Source: Sphaerisporangium rufum (GTDB taxonomy: Bacteria > Actinomycetota > Actinomycetes > Streptosporangiales > Streptosporangiaceae). From it: 64,000 nucleotides of DNA. Positions within the stretch are counted from its first letter, which is position 1, and each line of letters begins with the position of its first letter. Location: contig NZ_BOOU01000017.1 in the NCBI RefSeq assembly GCF_016863395.1, positions 62,001 through 126,000 on the forward strand. The letters run 5' to 3'. Under the pieces are notes generated by a model. It worked only from the letters and a program-made list of their open reading frames with translations. It did no database searches and had not been told where the DNA came from. The translations under genes and the position numbers were made by a program. Of the stretch, positions 8,959 through 17,743 are shown in pieces.

Positions 8959-10113
8959 ATGAGCCTGGTGGTCGAGGCCGACGGCGGGTCCCGGGGCAAC
9001 CCCGGGCCCGCCGGGTACGGCGCCGTGGTCAAGGACGCCGACGGCCAGGTGCTGGCCGAGGCGGCCGACGCGCTCGGCGTGACGACCAACAACGTGGCCG
9101 AGTACCAGGGGCTCATCGCCGGGCTGCGGTCGGCGCTCGCCATCGGCGGCGACGGCGCCACCGTCGAGGTGCGGATGGACTCCAAGCTGGTCATCGAACA
9201 GATGGCCGGCCGCTGGAAGATCAAGAACGAGGGCCTGCGGCCGCTGGCCCGCCAGGCCGACGAGTTGGCCCGCCGGCTGCGGGTGCGCTGGACGTGGGTG
9301 CCGCGCGAGCGCAACCGCGACGCCGACCGGCTGGCGAACGCGGCGATGGACGCCGCCGCCCGCGGCGAGAAGTGGCAGCCCGCCGGCCTGCCCGAGCCCT
9401 CGCCGCCGCCGGCCGCCGCCGCGCCCGAGCCCGCGCTCGCCCGCGAGCCGTCGGCTTCGCCGCAGGACCGGTCCGGCGGCTGGATGGGCCCGGCCACCAC
9501 GGCCACCACCCTGCTGCTGCTCCGGCACGGCGAGACCCCGCTGTCGGTGGAGCGCCGGTTCTCCGGCACCGGCGACCCGGAGCTGACGCCCAAGGGCGTC
9601 GCGCAGGCCGAGGCCGCCGCCGCCCGGCTGGCCCGCCCGCCGTACCGGATCGACGTGATCGTCAGCTCGCCGCTGCGCCGCGCGCTGGCCACCGCCGAGG
9701 CGGTCGCCGGCCGCGCCGGGCTGAAGGTCGCGGTGGACGAGGATCTGCGCGAGGTGGCGTTCGGCGAGTGGGAGGGGCACACCTTCACCGAGATCCAGCG
9801 CCGCTGGCCCGGCGAGCTGGCCGCCTGGCTGGCCGACCCCTCGGTGGCCCCGCCGGGCGGTGAGAGCTTCGAGCAGGCCGCGTCGCGGATCGAGCAGGCA
9901 CGGGAGCGCCTGCTGCTCGACCACCGCGGCAAGACGGTGCTGGCCGTCTCGCACGTCACCCCGATCAAGCTGTTCCTGCGCTTCGCGCTGCTCGCCCCGG
10001 CCGCGTCGCTGTACCGGATGCACCTGGACATCGGGTCGCTGTGCGCGATCGACTACTTCCCGGACGGCCCGGAGCTGGTCCGGGCGTTCAACGACACCGC
10101 CCACCTCCGCTGA
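8959..10113 (+). CDS. Bifunctional RNase HI / histidine acid phosphatase
   Basis: The 384-residue fusion resembles mycobacterial Rv2228c. The N-terminal RNase H fold (about 1-135) has the acidic catalytic set in EADGGSRGNPGP, NNVAEYQGL, RMDSKLV and RNRDADRLAN. After an Ala/Pro-rich linker (about 140-180), a phosphoglycerate-mutase-like domain carries the phosphohistidine motif LLLRHGETPLSVERRF and the second catalytic His in VLAVSHVTP. The mycobacterial relative removes RNA from RNA:DNA hybrids, and its C-terminal domain acts as an alpha-ribazole/acid phosphatase. A GTG at 8947 overlapping the upstream stop is an alternative start; ATG 8959 gives the short N-terminus usual in the family. It is third in the nif3 operon. 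Confidence 0.93.
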   Translation: MSLVVEADGGSRGNPGPAGYGAVVKDADGQVLAEAADALGVTTNNVAEYQGLIAGLRSALAIGGDGATVEVRMDSKLVIEQMAGRWKIKNEGLRPLARQADELARRLRVRWTWVPRERNRDADRLANAAMDAAARGEKWQPAGLPEPSPPPAAAAPEPALAREPSASPQDRSGGWMGPATTATTLLLLRHGETPLSVERRFSGTGDPELTPKGVAQAEAAAARLARPPYRIDVIVSSPLRRALATAEAVAGRAGLKVAVDEDLREVAFGEWEGHTFTEIQRRWPGELAAWLADPSVAPPGGESFEQAASRIEQARERLLLDHRGKTVLAVSHVTPIKLFLRFALLAPAASLYRMHLDIGSLCAIDYFPDGPELVRAFNDTAHLR

Positions 10114-10167
10114 GGACTCCAGGTCGTCCTGGCTGACGGGGCGGCCGGACGGCGGCCGGTGATCGGC

Positions 10168-10173
10168 TAAACT
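10168..10173 (+). promoter_or_regulatory. Likely -10 box (TAAACT) of the RNase P RNA gene
   Basis: TAAACT ends ten bases before the 5' end of the P1 helix of the RNase P RNA. No good -35 hexamer is visible at the usual distance. Confidence 0.5.
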
Positions 10174-10182
10174 GGCAGCTGA

Positions 10183-10584
10183 GCGGACGAGTCGGCCGGG
10201 CGACCGCGTCGGGGTTCTTCGTGAGCCTCGCCGAGGAAGGTCCGGGCTCCACAGGGCAGGGTGGTCGGTAACACCGACCCGGGGTGACCCGCGGGACAGT
10301 GCCACAGAGAACAGACCGCCATCCCGTAAGGGGTGGTAAGGGTGAAACGGTGGTGTAAGAGACCACCAGCGCCCACGGTGACGTGGGCGGCTCGGTAAAC
10401 CCCACCCGGAGCAAGGTCAAGAAGGATCCCTCCCCGGAGGGGTCCGCGCGCGGCGTTCGAGGGCGGCCCGCCCGAGTCGCGCGGGTAGACCGCTGGAGAC
10501 CGCCGGCAACGGCGGCCGTAGATGGATGGTCGCCCCTTCACGCCAGTGAAGGACAGAACCCGGCCTACAGGCCGACTCGTCCGC
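10183..10584 (+). ncRNA. rnpB: RNase P RNA (type A)
   Basis: This is the catalytic RNA of RNase P, which matures tRNA 5' ends. The ends are fixed by the P1 helix: GCGGACGAGTC (10183-10193) pairs with GACTCGTCCGC (10574-10584). Conserved blocks are visible in order: CGAGGAAGGTCCGGGCTCC followed by ACAGGGCAGGGTGGTCGGTAA, GACAGTGCCACAGAGAACAG with ACCGCC, GGTAAGGGTGAAACGGTGG, and near the 3' end AGAACCCGGCCTACAGGCC. Position downstream of the RNase H/phosphatase gene is conserved in actinomycetes. It has its own -10 box and so is probably transcribed independently. Confidence 0.97.
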
Positions 10585-10831
10585 CTTTCCCGCGCCTGAC
10601 CTGCTGCGGAACCCTTATTCAGGAAGATCGAATCCTTAAGGGGGGGCATCGGGGGCACATTACGCGGACCCGAGGGCCGAGCAGTCGTGATCATCCGTGG
10701 TTGGGGCTGGTGACACGTTCATCAGTGGCACCCGCGCTGACCGCAGACCGGGAACAGAGAGGGGCCTCGCTCGTCGGCAGCGCGGCCCCGTGAACAATTC
10801 GATGATTGTCGGATTCCCCGGCGGCGTGTCG

Positions 10832-11467
10832 TCAGGACGTCGCCGGCCCGGTCGCTAACTGCCTGGTCTGCTGTGCGGCCCATTGGGCGGCTGCCGCGGC
10901 GACCGGGATATTCGGGTCCACCAGCCACGCGGCCTCGATGCCGTAGCAGAAAGCGATGATCTCCATTGCTTTGAGCTGCGGGTCGATGTCCTCCCGCATC
11001 TCGCCGCGCTCCTGTGCGGACCGCAGGGTTGCCGTCACGCGGTCGATCGTTGTTCGATAGCCATCGACCAGCCGTTGGTGGAGTTCGGTGTCGGGGCTGA
11101 CGTTTTCGCCGAGGACGACGGTGTTCATGCCGAGCAGACTGGCCACTTTGCTGTCGTGCTGGTTGGGCCAGCTGGCCATGTGCTTGGCGATGATGTCGAC
11201 GATCTTGATGCCGGGGTCGGGCCCCTCGCCCCACAGCCACTGCTCGGAGAAGGCCAGGTGCCGATCCATGACGGCGTTGAGCAGCGCCTCCTTGCTGTTG
11301 AAGTGATAGAGCAGCCCGGTCTGTGACACGCCGGCCTCGGCCGCGATGTCGGCGAGGCTCGTGCCGCGCGCTCCGTTGCGTGCGATGAATCGTACGGCGA
11401 CGTCGACGATGCGATCCCGTGTCTCGAGGCCCTTCGCTGAGGTTTTGGGCTTCTGGGCAGGGGACAC
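10832..11467 (-). CDS. TetR-family transcriptional repressor
   Basis: The 211-residue protein has the N-terminal TetR helix-turn-helix (RDRIVDVAVRFIARNG, then TSLADIAAEAGVSQTGLLYHFNSKEALLNAV), followed by a variable ligand-binding domain. GTG 11467 is chosen because GAGGAG lies seven bases upstream; an earlier in-frame GTG at 11482 overlaps that ribosome-binding site. It is divergent from the esterase-ABC transporter genes, and two palindromes in the shared gap are natural candidates for its operators. It therefore probably represses itself and the esterase operon until a substrate-derived ligand binds. The inducer is unknown. Confidence 0.9.
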   Translation of the reverse strand: MSPAQKPKTSAKGLETRDRIVDVAVRFIARNGARGTSLADIAAEAGVSQTGLLYHFNSKEALLNAVMDRHLAFSEQWLWGEGPDPGIKIVDIIAKHMASWPNQHDSKVASLLGMNTVVLGENVSPDTELHQRLVDGYRTTIDRVTATLRSAQERGEMREDIDPQLKAMEIIAFCYGIEAAWLVDPNIPVAAAAAQWAAQQTRQLATGPATS

Positions 11468-11518
11468 GGTTGATCTCCTCACGATGGTCGGGGTGGGTCA
11501 TAGGCAAGCATAGACAAA

Positions 11519-11535
11519 CCGACTGAGCACTCGGT
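11519..11535. promoter_or_regulatory. Candidate TetR operator, imperfect copy
   Basis: CCGACTGAGCACTCGGT is a near-palindrome that shares the sequence ACCGACTGAG and the half-site ACTC with the second site, whose start lies 30 bp to the right, about three helical turns away. It lies 52 bp from the tetR start. Confidence 0.6.
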
Positions 11536-11550
11536 AACCTCTGCGAAACC

Positions 11551-11566
11551 GACTGAGTACTCAGTC
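11551..11566. promoter_or_regulatory. Candidate TetR operator, perfect 16-bp palindrome
   Basis: GACTGAGTACTCAGTC is a perfect 16-bp palindrome that ends 26 bp before the esterase start codon. Both copies are preceded by ACC. The location between divergent genes is typical of TetR autoregulation. Confidence 0.7.
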
Positions 11567-11592
11567 TTAACTTTGACGAGAGGCGCGATCGA

Positions 11593-12585
11593 ATGACTGC
11601 ATCTTCCCGGCGGGGAATCCCGGCCGTCCGCGGGGGAGACGCTCCGCCGCGGCCGCACAAGCAGGTTCAGGCATTCCTGGACAACTCCGGATCATCGCCC
11701 GACCCGTGGGTCGCCGACATCGCGGCCGTGCGGGCGGACGCACGTGCGAAGGTGCTGGCCGTGACCGGTGAGACTGCGCAGGTTGCCTCCGTCGAGCCGG
11801 TCGACGCGGACGGCGTACCGGCCCGGCTCTACCGGCCCAAGGGCCGGGAACAGGAGGTGCTGGTCTGGGCACACGGTGGCGGCTGGATTCACGGAGACCT
11901 CGACACCGCCGAGGGCGTCGCAAAGGAACTCGCGAACCGGGCCGGGTGCGGGGTGCTGTCCATCGACTATCGGCTCGCGCCCGAGCATCCGTTTCCAGCC
12001 GGCCTTGACGACACCTGGACAGCCGTCGCATGGGCACGCCGCAACTTCGGCAGCGTGGCTGTCGGTGGTGACAGTTCGGGCGGCAACCTCGCCGCGGCTG
12101 TCGCGCTCAAAGCACGTGACGAAGGTGTTCGACTGGCCGCCCAGCTCCTCGTCTATCCGGTACTCGACAGCTTCGAGAACACCGACTACAAGGTCGCATT
12201 CCGGCGGCGGTACGAGACCTTCGCGGGCCAGCCGGGTTTTGGCCCCAATACCTACCGTCGGCTCCAGCACATCTGGGCGACGTACGTTCCCGACCCGGCA
12301 CACCGCACGGCGTCGTATGCATCCCCCCTGCACGCTGAATCCGTGCGCGGTGTCGCGCCCGCGACGATCATCACGGCCGAGCACGACTTCCTCCGTGGCG
12401 AGGCCGAGGACTATGCCCGGCGTCTGCGGGCGGCCGGCGTGCCGGTCGAGCTGATCGAGTACGCGGGGCAGATCCATGGCTTCTTCGAGATGTTCGCCGT
12501 GATGACCGACGCGCACCACGCCGCCGGCAAGGCAGGCGATGCGGTACGCCGCGCATTCCAGTCAACCCGCACCATTGAGCCCTAA
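11593..12585 (+). CDS. Alpha/beta-hydrolase esterase, HSL (type IV) family
   Basis: The 330-residue enzyme has the oxyanion-hole motif HGGGW at 94-98, the nucleophile motif GDSSGG (catalytic Ser161), the acid residue in ITAEHDFLRGEAEDYA and the catalytic His in GQIHGFFEM. No signal peptide is seen, so it acts inside the cell on an imported or endogenous ester. It is the first gene after the divergent TetR operators and lies nine bases before an ABC sugar-type importer, suggesting that the importer brings in an acylated or otherwise esterified compound that this enzyme opens. The substrate is not readable. The first 25 residues are poorly conserved, so a later start is possible. Confidence 0.9.
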   Translation: MTASSRRGIPAVRGGDAPPRPHKQVQAFLDNSGSSPDPWVADIAAVRADARAKVLAVTGETAQVASVEPVDADGVPARLYRPKGREQEVLVWAHGGGWIHGDLDTAEGVAKELANRAGCGVLSIDYRLAPEHPFPAGLDDTWTAVAWARRNFGSVAVGGDSSGGNLAAAVALKARDEGVRLAAQLLVYPVLDSFENTDYKVAFRRRYETFAGQPGFGPNTYRRLQHIWATYVPDPAHRTASYASPLHAESVRGVAPATIITAEHDFLRGEAEDYARRLRAAGVPVELIEYAGQIHGFFEMFAVMTDAHHAAGKAGDAVRRAFQSTRTIEP

Positions 12586-12594
12586 GGACTTCCC

Positions 12595-13953
12595 GTGCGA
12601 TCGCTGATCCATTACCGCCGGAACCTCCGGGCGACCGGGGTCGCCGCGGTGGCTGCCCTGCTGCTGGCCGCCTGCGCACCCGGCGGCACCTCCGAAGCCG
12701 GCCCGGTACCGTCCAAGCCGGCCTCCACCAGTATCGGAAGCGAACCGGTCCCCCTGAAGCTGCTCGTCACCAGCGGCGTCGACGTCCCCTTCTACACCGC
12801 ACTCGGCAAGCTGTTCCACGCCAAGCACGGCAACGTGACCGTCAAGGTCGAGAACCAGGACTACGCCACCTTGACCACGACCATCGCGCGCACTCTCGCC
12901 GGGGACAACGTGCCCGACCTCGTCCGCGTGCCGCAGCTCGGCAACCTGACCAAGGACCACCTGCTGCTCAGCCTCGACCCGTATGTGGAGGCCTATGGGT
13001 GGAACGCGTGGCCGCAGTCGCAGTTCGCCTCCACCCGTGTCGGCCCGGACGGCACACAGCGGGGGACCGGCTCGTTGTACGCCGCGGGTGCCGGGTTCGG
13101 CCTGACCGGGGTGTACTACAACAAGGCGCTCGCGCAGCGGATCGGGATGACGCGGCCACCGGCGACCGTCGCCGAGTTCGAGCAGCTGCTCGCCAAGGCG
13201 AAGGACGCCGGACTCCAGCCGATCATGACCAACGGCAAGGACGGCGGCAGCGTCTATCCGCTGCAGAATCTGATGATCTCCTACGCCGGTGACGCGCAAG
13301 CCGTCCAGGACTGGAACTACACCAAGCCCGGCGCGAGCATTGACAACGCGGCGACAGTCAAGGGCGCCACGACATTGCAACGTTGGGGACGGGCGGGATA
13401 CCTGCCGGCCGACGCGAACGACATCGACCAGACCCGGGCGCCGGCCGAGTTCATCAAGGGCAACGGCGTGTTCTTCCCGAGCGGCAACTGGCAGGCCCCG
13501 AACCTCGACAAGACCGCACCCGGTCAGTTCGGCTTCTTCCTGTTCCCGCCCGACGTCGCCGGTGGGCCGTCGTACGCGATGACCGCCGCCGCCAACCTGG
13601 GGATTCCAGCGAAGTCACAGAACGCGGACGTGGCGGCGGCGTTCCTGGACTTCGTGCAGACGGACCAGCAGGCGCGGCAGGAGACGGTCACCCTTGGCGG
13701 GCTGGTACCGGCGGGACCGACCGACGCGCCGGCTCCGACCACGCCCGAGGGGTCGGCGGTCGCCGCCACCGTCAACGCGTTCCAGAAGTTGCTGAAGAGC
13801 AACGGGCTGGTCGGCTTCATGGCTGATGCGACGGCTTCGATCCACGTCAACAGCCTCGTCCCGCAAACGCAGCTGCTGCTGGCCGGCAAGACGACGCCCG
13901 AGGCGTTCGCGGCCAAGGTGCAGTCCGACTACGAACGCGATCTAGGGCGATGA
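12595..13953 (+). CDS. ABC importer solute-binding lipoprotein (family 1, sugar type)
   Basis: The 452-residue protein starts with a lipoprotein signal (basic RRNLRATG, hydrophobic GVAAVAALLLAAC) with lipobox LLAAC near residue 26. The body has the SBP_bac_1 pattern: LVTSGVDVPFYTALGKLFHAKHG, VRVPQLGNL, the central LTGVYYNKALAQRIGM and ADVAAAFLDFVQTDQQ. Family members deliver oligosaccharides or related polyols to a MalFG-type permease. AAGGAC precedes GTG 12595. The two permease genes follow with ATGA overlaps. No ATP-binding gene is present in the operon, as is usual for actinomycete CUT1 systems that share an MsiK-type ATPase encoded elsewhere. Confidence 0.9.
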   Translation: MRSLIHYRRNLRATGVAAVAALLLAACAPGGTSEAGPVPSKPASTSIGSEPVPLKLLVTSGVDVPFYTALGKLFHAKHGNVTVKVENQDYATLTTTIARTLAGDNVPDLVRVPQLGNLTKDHLLLSLDPYVEAYGWNAWPQSQFASTRVGPDGTQRGTGSLYAAGAGFGLTGVYYNKALAQRIGMTRPPATVAEFEQLLAKAKDAGLQPIMTNGKDGGSVYPLQNLMISYAGDAQAVQDWNYTKPGASIDNAATVKGATTLQRWGRAGYLPADANDIDQTRAPAEFIKGNGVFFPSGNWQAPNLDKTAPGQFGFFLFPPDVAGGPSYAMTAAANLGIPAKSQNADVAAAFLDFVQTDQQARQETVTLGGLVPAGPTDAPAPTTPEGSAVAATVNAFQKLLKSNGLVGFMADATASIHVNSLVPQTQLLLAGKTTPEAFAAKVQSDYERDLGR

Positions 13954-14921
13954 TCGCGGCGAGCCGACCCAGGGGTGAGGCGGCGCCGTCCGTCCCCGCC
14001 CTGGAGGCGATGCGGCAGGCTGCGACTGTGACCGACTCGTCGAGCGTTCCTGCGGCACGCCGGCGGCGGAGTTGGAGCGCGCTGCTCTGGGTTGTGCCGG
14101 CGTTCGGCATGTACGGCGTTTTCGTGCTGTTCCCGATGCTCCAGTCCGTGCAGTACTCGTTCTACGACTGGGACGGCATCGGCCCGGCGACGCCTGCCGG
14201 ACTGGACAACTGGAAAGCGATCTTCACCCAGCCGGAGCTATTGCAAGCGGTGGTGCACGCGTTCGTCCTCGTCGTGTTCTACACGGTCCTGCCGGTCGGG
14301 CTCGGTCTGGTCGCCGCGTCGTTCATCCGCGAACTGAGGCCCGGCGCGTTCAGCACCACCGCCCGGGTCGTACTGTTCGTCCCGCAGGTGCTTCCGCTGG
14401 TCGCGGCCGGTATCGCGTGGACGTGGATGTACTCCTCGGACGGCCTGGTCAATCAGGTCCTGCGCGCGGTCGGCCTCGATCAGTACACGCGGGCCTGGCT
14501 CGGCGACCTCGCTTTCGCCCTGCCCGCGGTCGGTGTGATCGGGGTCTGGGTCATGCTCGGCTTCTGCACGGTGCTGCTGCTCGCGGGCATCGGCAAGATC
14601 GACCCGGCGCTGTACGAGGCGGCCCGGCTCGAGGGGGCCGGGCGGGTCGGCGAGTTCTTCGCCGTGACGCTGCCCGGGTTGCGGCGCGAACTCGTCGTGT
14701 GCACGACGTTCACGATCATCGCCGCGCTGGCGAGCTTCGACGTGGTCCAGGTCGCGACGCAAGGCGGTCCCGGCTACCAGACGATGGTGCCCGGCGTGCA
14801 GATCTACCGGTTGACGTTCCTGCAGCAGCACGTCGGCCAGGCCTCGGCGCTCGCGGTGTTCCTGGCCGTCGTCGTGCTGGTGGTCATCTGGCCGATCCAG
14901 CGTCTCGGGAGGGAGAAATGA
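13950..14921 (+). CDS. ABC sugar importer permease, MalF type
   Basis: The 323-residue integral membrane protein has about six transmembrane segments, beginning LLWVVPAFGMYGVFVLFPML after a charged cytoplasmic N-terminus, and carries the EAA-type coupling loop EAARLEGAGRVGEFFAVTLPGLR that docks on the ATPase. It overlaps the binding-protein gene by an ATGA junction and the next permease by another, indicating tight translational coupling. An in-frame start further inside (MRQAATVTD) is possible because the first 20 residues look unconstrained. Confidence 0.9.
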   Translation: MIAASRPRGEAAPSVPALEAMRQAATVTDSSSVPAARRRRSWSALLWVVPAFGMYGVFVLFPMLQSVQYSFYDWDGIGPATPAGLDNWKAIFTQPELLQAVVHAFVLVVFYTVLPVGLGLVAASFIRELRPGAFSTTARVVLFVPQVLPLVAAGIAWTWMYSSDGLVNQVLRAVGLDQYTRAWLGDLAFALPAVGVIGVWVMLGFCTVLLLAGIGKIDPALYEAARLEGAGRVGEFFAVTLPGLRRELVVCTTFTIIAALASFDVVQVATQGGPGYQTMVPGVQIYRLTFLQQHVGQASALAVFLAVVVLVVIWPIQRLGREK

Positions 14922-15742
14922 CCACATCGGGCCTCGCCCATCGAGTAACGCGCACCTGGATCCTTCTCGCGCTGATGCTGTTCGCCGTGGTACCGCTGCT
15001 GAGCATGTTCACCACGGCACTGGCACCGCCGGGCAGCACGCCGCAAGGCCTCAGTTGGCCCAGCGACCCGCACTGGCACAACTTCGTCGATGCGTGGAGC
15101 GCGGCGAACTTCGTCGCGCTGTTCCGCTCTAGCACCCTCATCGTGCTCGGCGTCGTACCGGCCACGGTCGCGATGGCCACCGCCGCGGGCTACGCCCTCG
15201 CCCAGCTGAACGTGCCCTTCGGTAAGGCTATCTACGGTCTTCTCCTCGTCGGACTCACCCTGCCGTTCGAGGCGCTGATCACACCGTTGTACTACGACCT
15301 GCGCAGCATGGGATTGCTCGGGACGCGTCTGGCGATCATCCTGCCGCTCATCGGACTGCTCACGCCATTCGGCGTCTTCTGGATGCGCGCACACTTCCTC
15401 GGCACCGAGCCCGCGCTCGCCGAAGCCGCGAAAGTCGACGGCGCCAACACCTGGCAGACGTTCCGCCGCATCCACCTGCCGCTGGCCACCCCGGCGTGGT
15501 CCGCACTATCCGTGCTCTTCTTCCTCTCCAGCTGGAACCAGTATCTGCTGCCCCTCGTCCTTGTCGACGACCCGACGAAGCGCACCGTGGCCGGCGGGCT
15601 GGGCGCCTTCCAGGGGCAGTACGGCACCGACATCGTGCTGCTCTGCGCCGGATCCCTGCTGATCATCCTGCCTTCGCTGGTGATCTTCTTGATCTTCCAG
15701 CGCAACTTCGTCAAGGCGCTGATGCAAGGAGCCGTCAAGTGA
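14918..15742 (+). CDS. ABC sugar importer permease, MalG type
   Basis: The 274-residue partner permease has six predicted helices (LALMLFAVVPLLSMFTTAL first) and the coupling loop EAAKVDGANTWQTFRRIHLPL. GGAGGG precedes ATG 14918 within the end of the preceding gene. With the MalF-type partner it forms the heterodimeric channel of a CUT1 importer. Its stop overlaps a GTG that seems to begin a further, now broken, gene. Confidence 0.9.
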   Translation: MTTSGLAHRVTRTWILLALMLFAVVPLLSMFTTALAPPGSTPQGLSWPSDPHWHNFVDAWSAANFVALFRSSTLIVLGVVPATVAMATAAGYALAQLNVPFGKAIYGLLLVGLTLPFEALITPLYYDLRSMGLLGTRLAIILPLIGLLTPFGVFWMRAHFLGTEPALAEAAKVDGANTWQTFRRIHLPLATPAWSALSVLFFLSSWNQYLLPLVLVDDPTKRTVAGGLGAFQGQYGTDIVLLCAGSLLIILPSLVIFLIFQRNFVKALMQGAVK

Positions 15743-15789
15743 CCACCCGAGGCTCGCACCTGGAGGTTCCATCGCATCTGGTCGACTGA
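15739..15789 (+). pseudogene. Possible 5' stub of a truncated fifth gene in the importer operon
   Basis: A GTG overlaps the stop of the second permease in the GTGA arrangement used throughout this window and opens a frame of only 16 codons (VTTRGSHLEVPSHLVD) before a stop. Immediately beyond it begins sequence belonging to a decayed transposase on the other strand. I infer that a downstream operon gene, plausibly an enzyme for the imported compound, lost all but its first codons. The stub is too short to name, and chance cannot be excluded. Confidence 0.35.
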
Positions 15790-16119
15790 CTGCTTCAACG
15801 ACCCGAGGCCAAGCCGCCGCGGCCTTCGACGAGTTCGGGCCGCTGGGCATCCTCCGCGTCCGGACAGGGCCTCGGCGAGGCGGTGGGAGTCGCCGCTGGT
15901 CCCCACCCTGGGCGTGGTCGACCGGTCGACCTTCTCCTCGATCTTCGCCAGGAACGCGTCGATCACCTTGAGACGCGGCGCGCTCGCGTGCGGGTTGCTA
16001 CTCGCCGCGCGGATCGCGACATACCGCTGCACCGTCTTGGGGTCGCACCCAGCCAACTGCGCCGCCGACCAGGCGCACCCGGGCAAGTCGTAAGCCTCGT
16101 AAATCTTTATGAGCTCCAC
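15790..16119 (-). pseudogene. Remnant of an IS21-family transposase (IstA-like N-terminus)
   Basis: From GTG 16119 the complement encodes ELIKIYEAYDLPGCAWSAAQ, followed by LAGCDPKTVQRYV and LKVIDAFLAKIEEKVDRS, which match the N-terminal helix-turn-helix region of actinobacterial IstA-like transposases. Similarity ends near residue 75 (about 15,890). The rest, including the DDE catalytic core and any IstB ATPase, is absent or out of frame. The piece cannot transpose. Its inward boundary coincides with the end of the ABC operon, so it marks an old insertion or deletion. Confidence 0.6.
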
Positions 16120-16237
16120 GCCAGACTTCGTCTCTCACGGTGACCCACTTGGCGAGGTCAAGCGGTCGGAGGTCACGGTGGGGGCACATCGCGGCCGCCG
16201 TGGGCCGCATGAGCGGTGGGCCGGGTGGGCGGCGGGG

Positions 16238-17743
16238 TCAGCAGGCGGTGTCGGTGGCCGGTAGCTCGCCGGTGGTGAGGTAGCGGGTGACCGTGGCGTT
16301 GAGGCAGGCGTTCCCGTAGTGGGGGAACGGGGCGTGGGTGTGGGCGTCGATCGTGACCAGGCGTGACCCGGGGATGCGCGCGGCCACCGCCCTGCTCACC
16401 GACGGTGGCACCGCCACGTCCCGCAGCGCCGCGACGACCAGCGCGGCCGGCGCGCGATAGCCGGTGAGCCGTACCGGTTCGTCCTTGGCCGGCGGCCAGA
16501 ACGCGCAGGGGTTGATGTTGGCGTTGCCCGGGCCGAACAGCGGGTGGTGGTCCCGCTCGGTGGCGATGTCGCGCAGGTAGACCCGCGGGTCGCGCGGCCA
16601 GGGGGCGTCGGCGCAGCGGTAGGCGGTGTTGGTGGCCGTGTAGTGGCCGGCGGGTACGCCGGGCACGCCCTCGGGCCGCTGCGGGCGGATGGGGAACGGC
16701 AGGGACGGCTCGCGTCCGGCCGCGACGGCGGCGAAGGCCGCGGCGACGACGCCGAAGGCACGCTCGTCGTAGATCCCGGCCACCAGCAGGGCGCCCAGCT
16801 CGCCGCCGGTCCAGGCGTGATCGCCGATGACGACGGGCGCCCGGGTGGCCCGGTCGAGGATGCCGGTGAGCGTGGCGCGCACCTGTGCGGTGGTCTCTCC
16901 CAGACCGTATTCGGAGTGCCGCCCGGCGGCCCAGGCGGCGAGGGCTGTCGTCCCCTCCTCGAACGCGGGGGTGCGGCCCATCTCGTAGGGCCGCCAGATC
17001 GTGTTGGCGTTCACCGGGCTGTCCAGGACGAACCGGTCCACGCGGTGCGGGAACAGCTTGCCGTAGACGGTGCCGAGCAGTCCCGCGTACGAGCCGCCCA
17101 GGTAGGAGATCTTCTCCTCGCCGAGGGCCGCGCGGATGAGGTCCATGTCGCGGGCGGCGTTCGCGGTGGTGGCGTGCGGCAGCGCCCAGCCGGCGGCCCG
17201 CACGCAGTCGTCGGCGTATCGCCGGGCCTCGGCGGCTTCGGCGGTGAAGCGTCCGGGGGTCGCGGGGCGTACCCAGAACCCGCCGGGCTCCTCCTCGGGC
17301 TGCCCGCAGCCGATGGGCGTGCTGCGCTCGACGAATCTCATGTCGAATCCGACCAGGTCATACCGGGCGCGCACCTCGGCGGCCAGCGCCGGGGCGAGGC
17401 TCACGGGCAGCGGGACGCCCGGCCCGCCGGGGCCGCCGCCGGTGGTGAGCAGAACGCCCCGGCGCCGCGCCGGGTCGGTGGCGGGCAGCCGGGAGATGAC
17501 GACGGAGATGGTGCGTCCGCGCGGGCGGCGGTGGTCGAGGGGGACGGTGACCCGTGCGCATCGCAGCTCCGGCGTGCTCACCCCGGCGCACGCCTCCCAC
17601 CGCAGTCCTTTGCCCCCGGTGGGGGTGCCCGGTGCTGCGGCCGCGGGGGCGGCCAGGGTTGCGGCGGCGCCGGTCCCCCCGGACGGCGTCACGGCGAGGG
17701 CGAGTGCCGCCGACAGGGCGAGGAGGGCTTTCCGTACGGACAT
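16238..17743 (-). CDS. Secreted tripeptidyl-aminopeptidase-like alpha/beta-hydrolase
   Basis: The 501-residue preprotein starts with a Sec signal (MSVRKALLALSAALALAV, then an Ala-rich cleavage area). It has the TAP architecture: an N-terminal hydrolase core with oxyanion motif LTTGGGPGGPG, VGFDMRFVERSTPIGC in the usual position of VGFDxRGxGxS, nucleophile motif YLGGSYAGLLG, and the C-terminal TAP-like domain with acid and base in ALRDVAVPP and IDAHTHAPF. Such Streptomyces-type enzymes remove tripeptides from secreted protein substrates; family members also include proline iminopeptidases. AGGGAGA precedes ATG 17743. Four or more Cys fit an exported protein. Confidence 0.88.
   Translation of the reverse strand: MSVRKALLALSAALALAVTPSGGTGAAATLAAPAAAAPGTPTGGKGLRWEACAGVSTPELRCARVTVPLDHRRPRGRTISVVISRLPATDPARRRGVLLTTGGGPGGPGVPLPVSLAPALAAEVRARYDLVGFDMRFVERSTPIGCGQPEEEPGGFWVRPATPGRFTAEAAEARRYADDCVRAAGWALPHATTANAARDMDLIRAALGEEKISYLGGSYAGLLGTVYGKLFPHRVDRFVLDSPVNANTIWRPYEMGRTPAFEEGTTALAAWAAGRHSEYGLGETTAQVRATLTGILDRATRAPVVIGDHAWTGGELGALLVAGIYDERAFGVVAAAFAAVAAGREPSLPFPIRPQRPEGVPGVPAGHYTATNTAYRCADAPWPRDPRVYLRDIATERDHHPLFGPGNANINPCAFWPPAKDEPVRLTGYRAPAALVVAALRDVAVPPSVSRAVAARIPGSRLVTIDAHTHAPFPHYGNACLNATVTRYLTTGELPATDTAC

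Noticed and set aside
15790-16237. A complete insertion sequence
   Set aside because: Only the N-terminal part of an IstA-like protein is recognisable. No IstB, catalytic core or convincing terminal inverted repeats were found.
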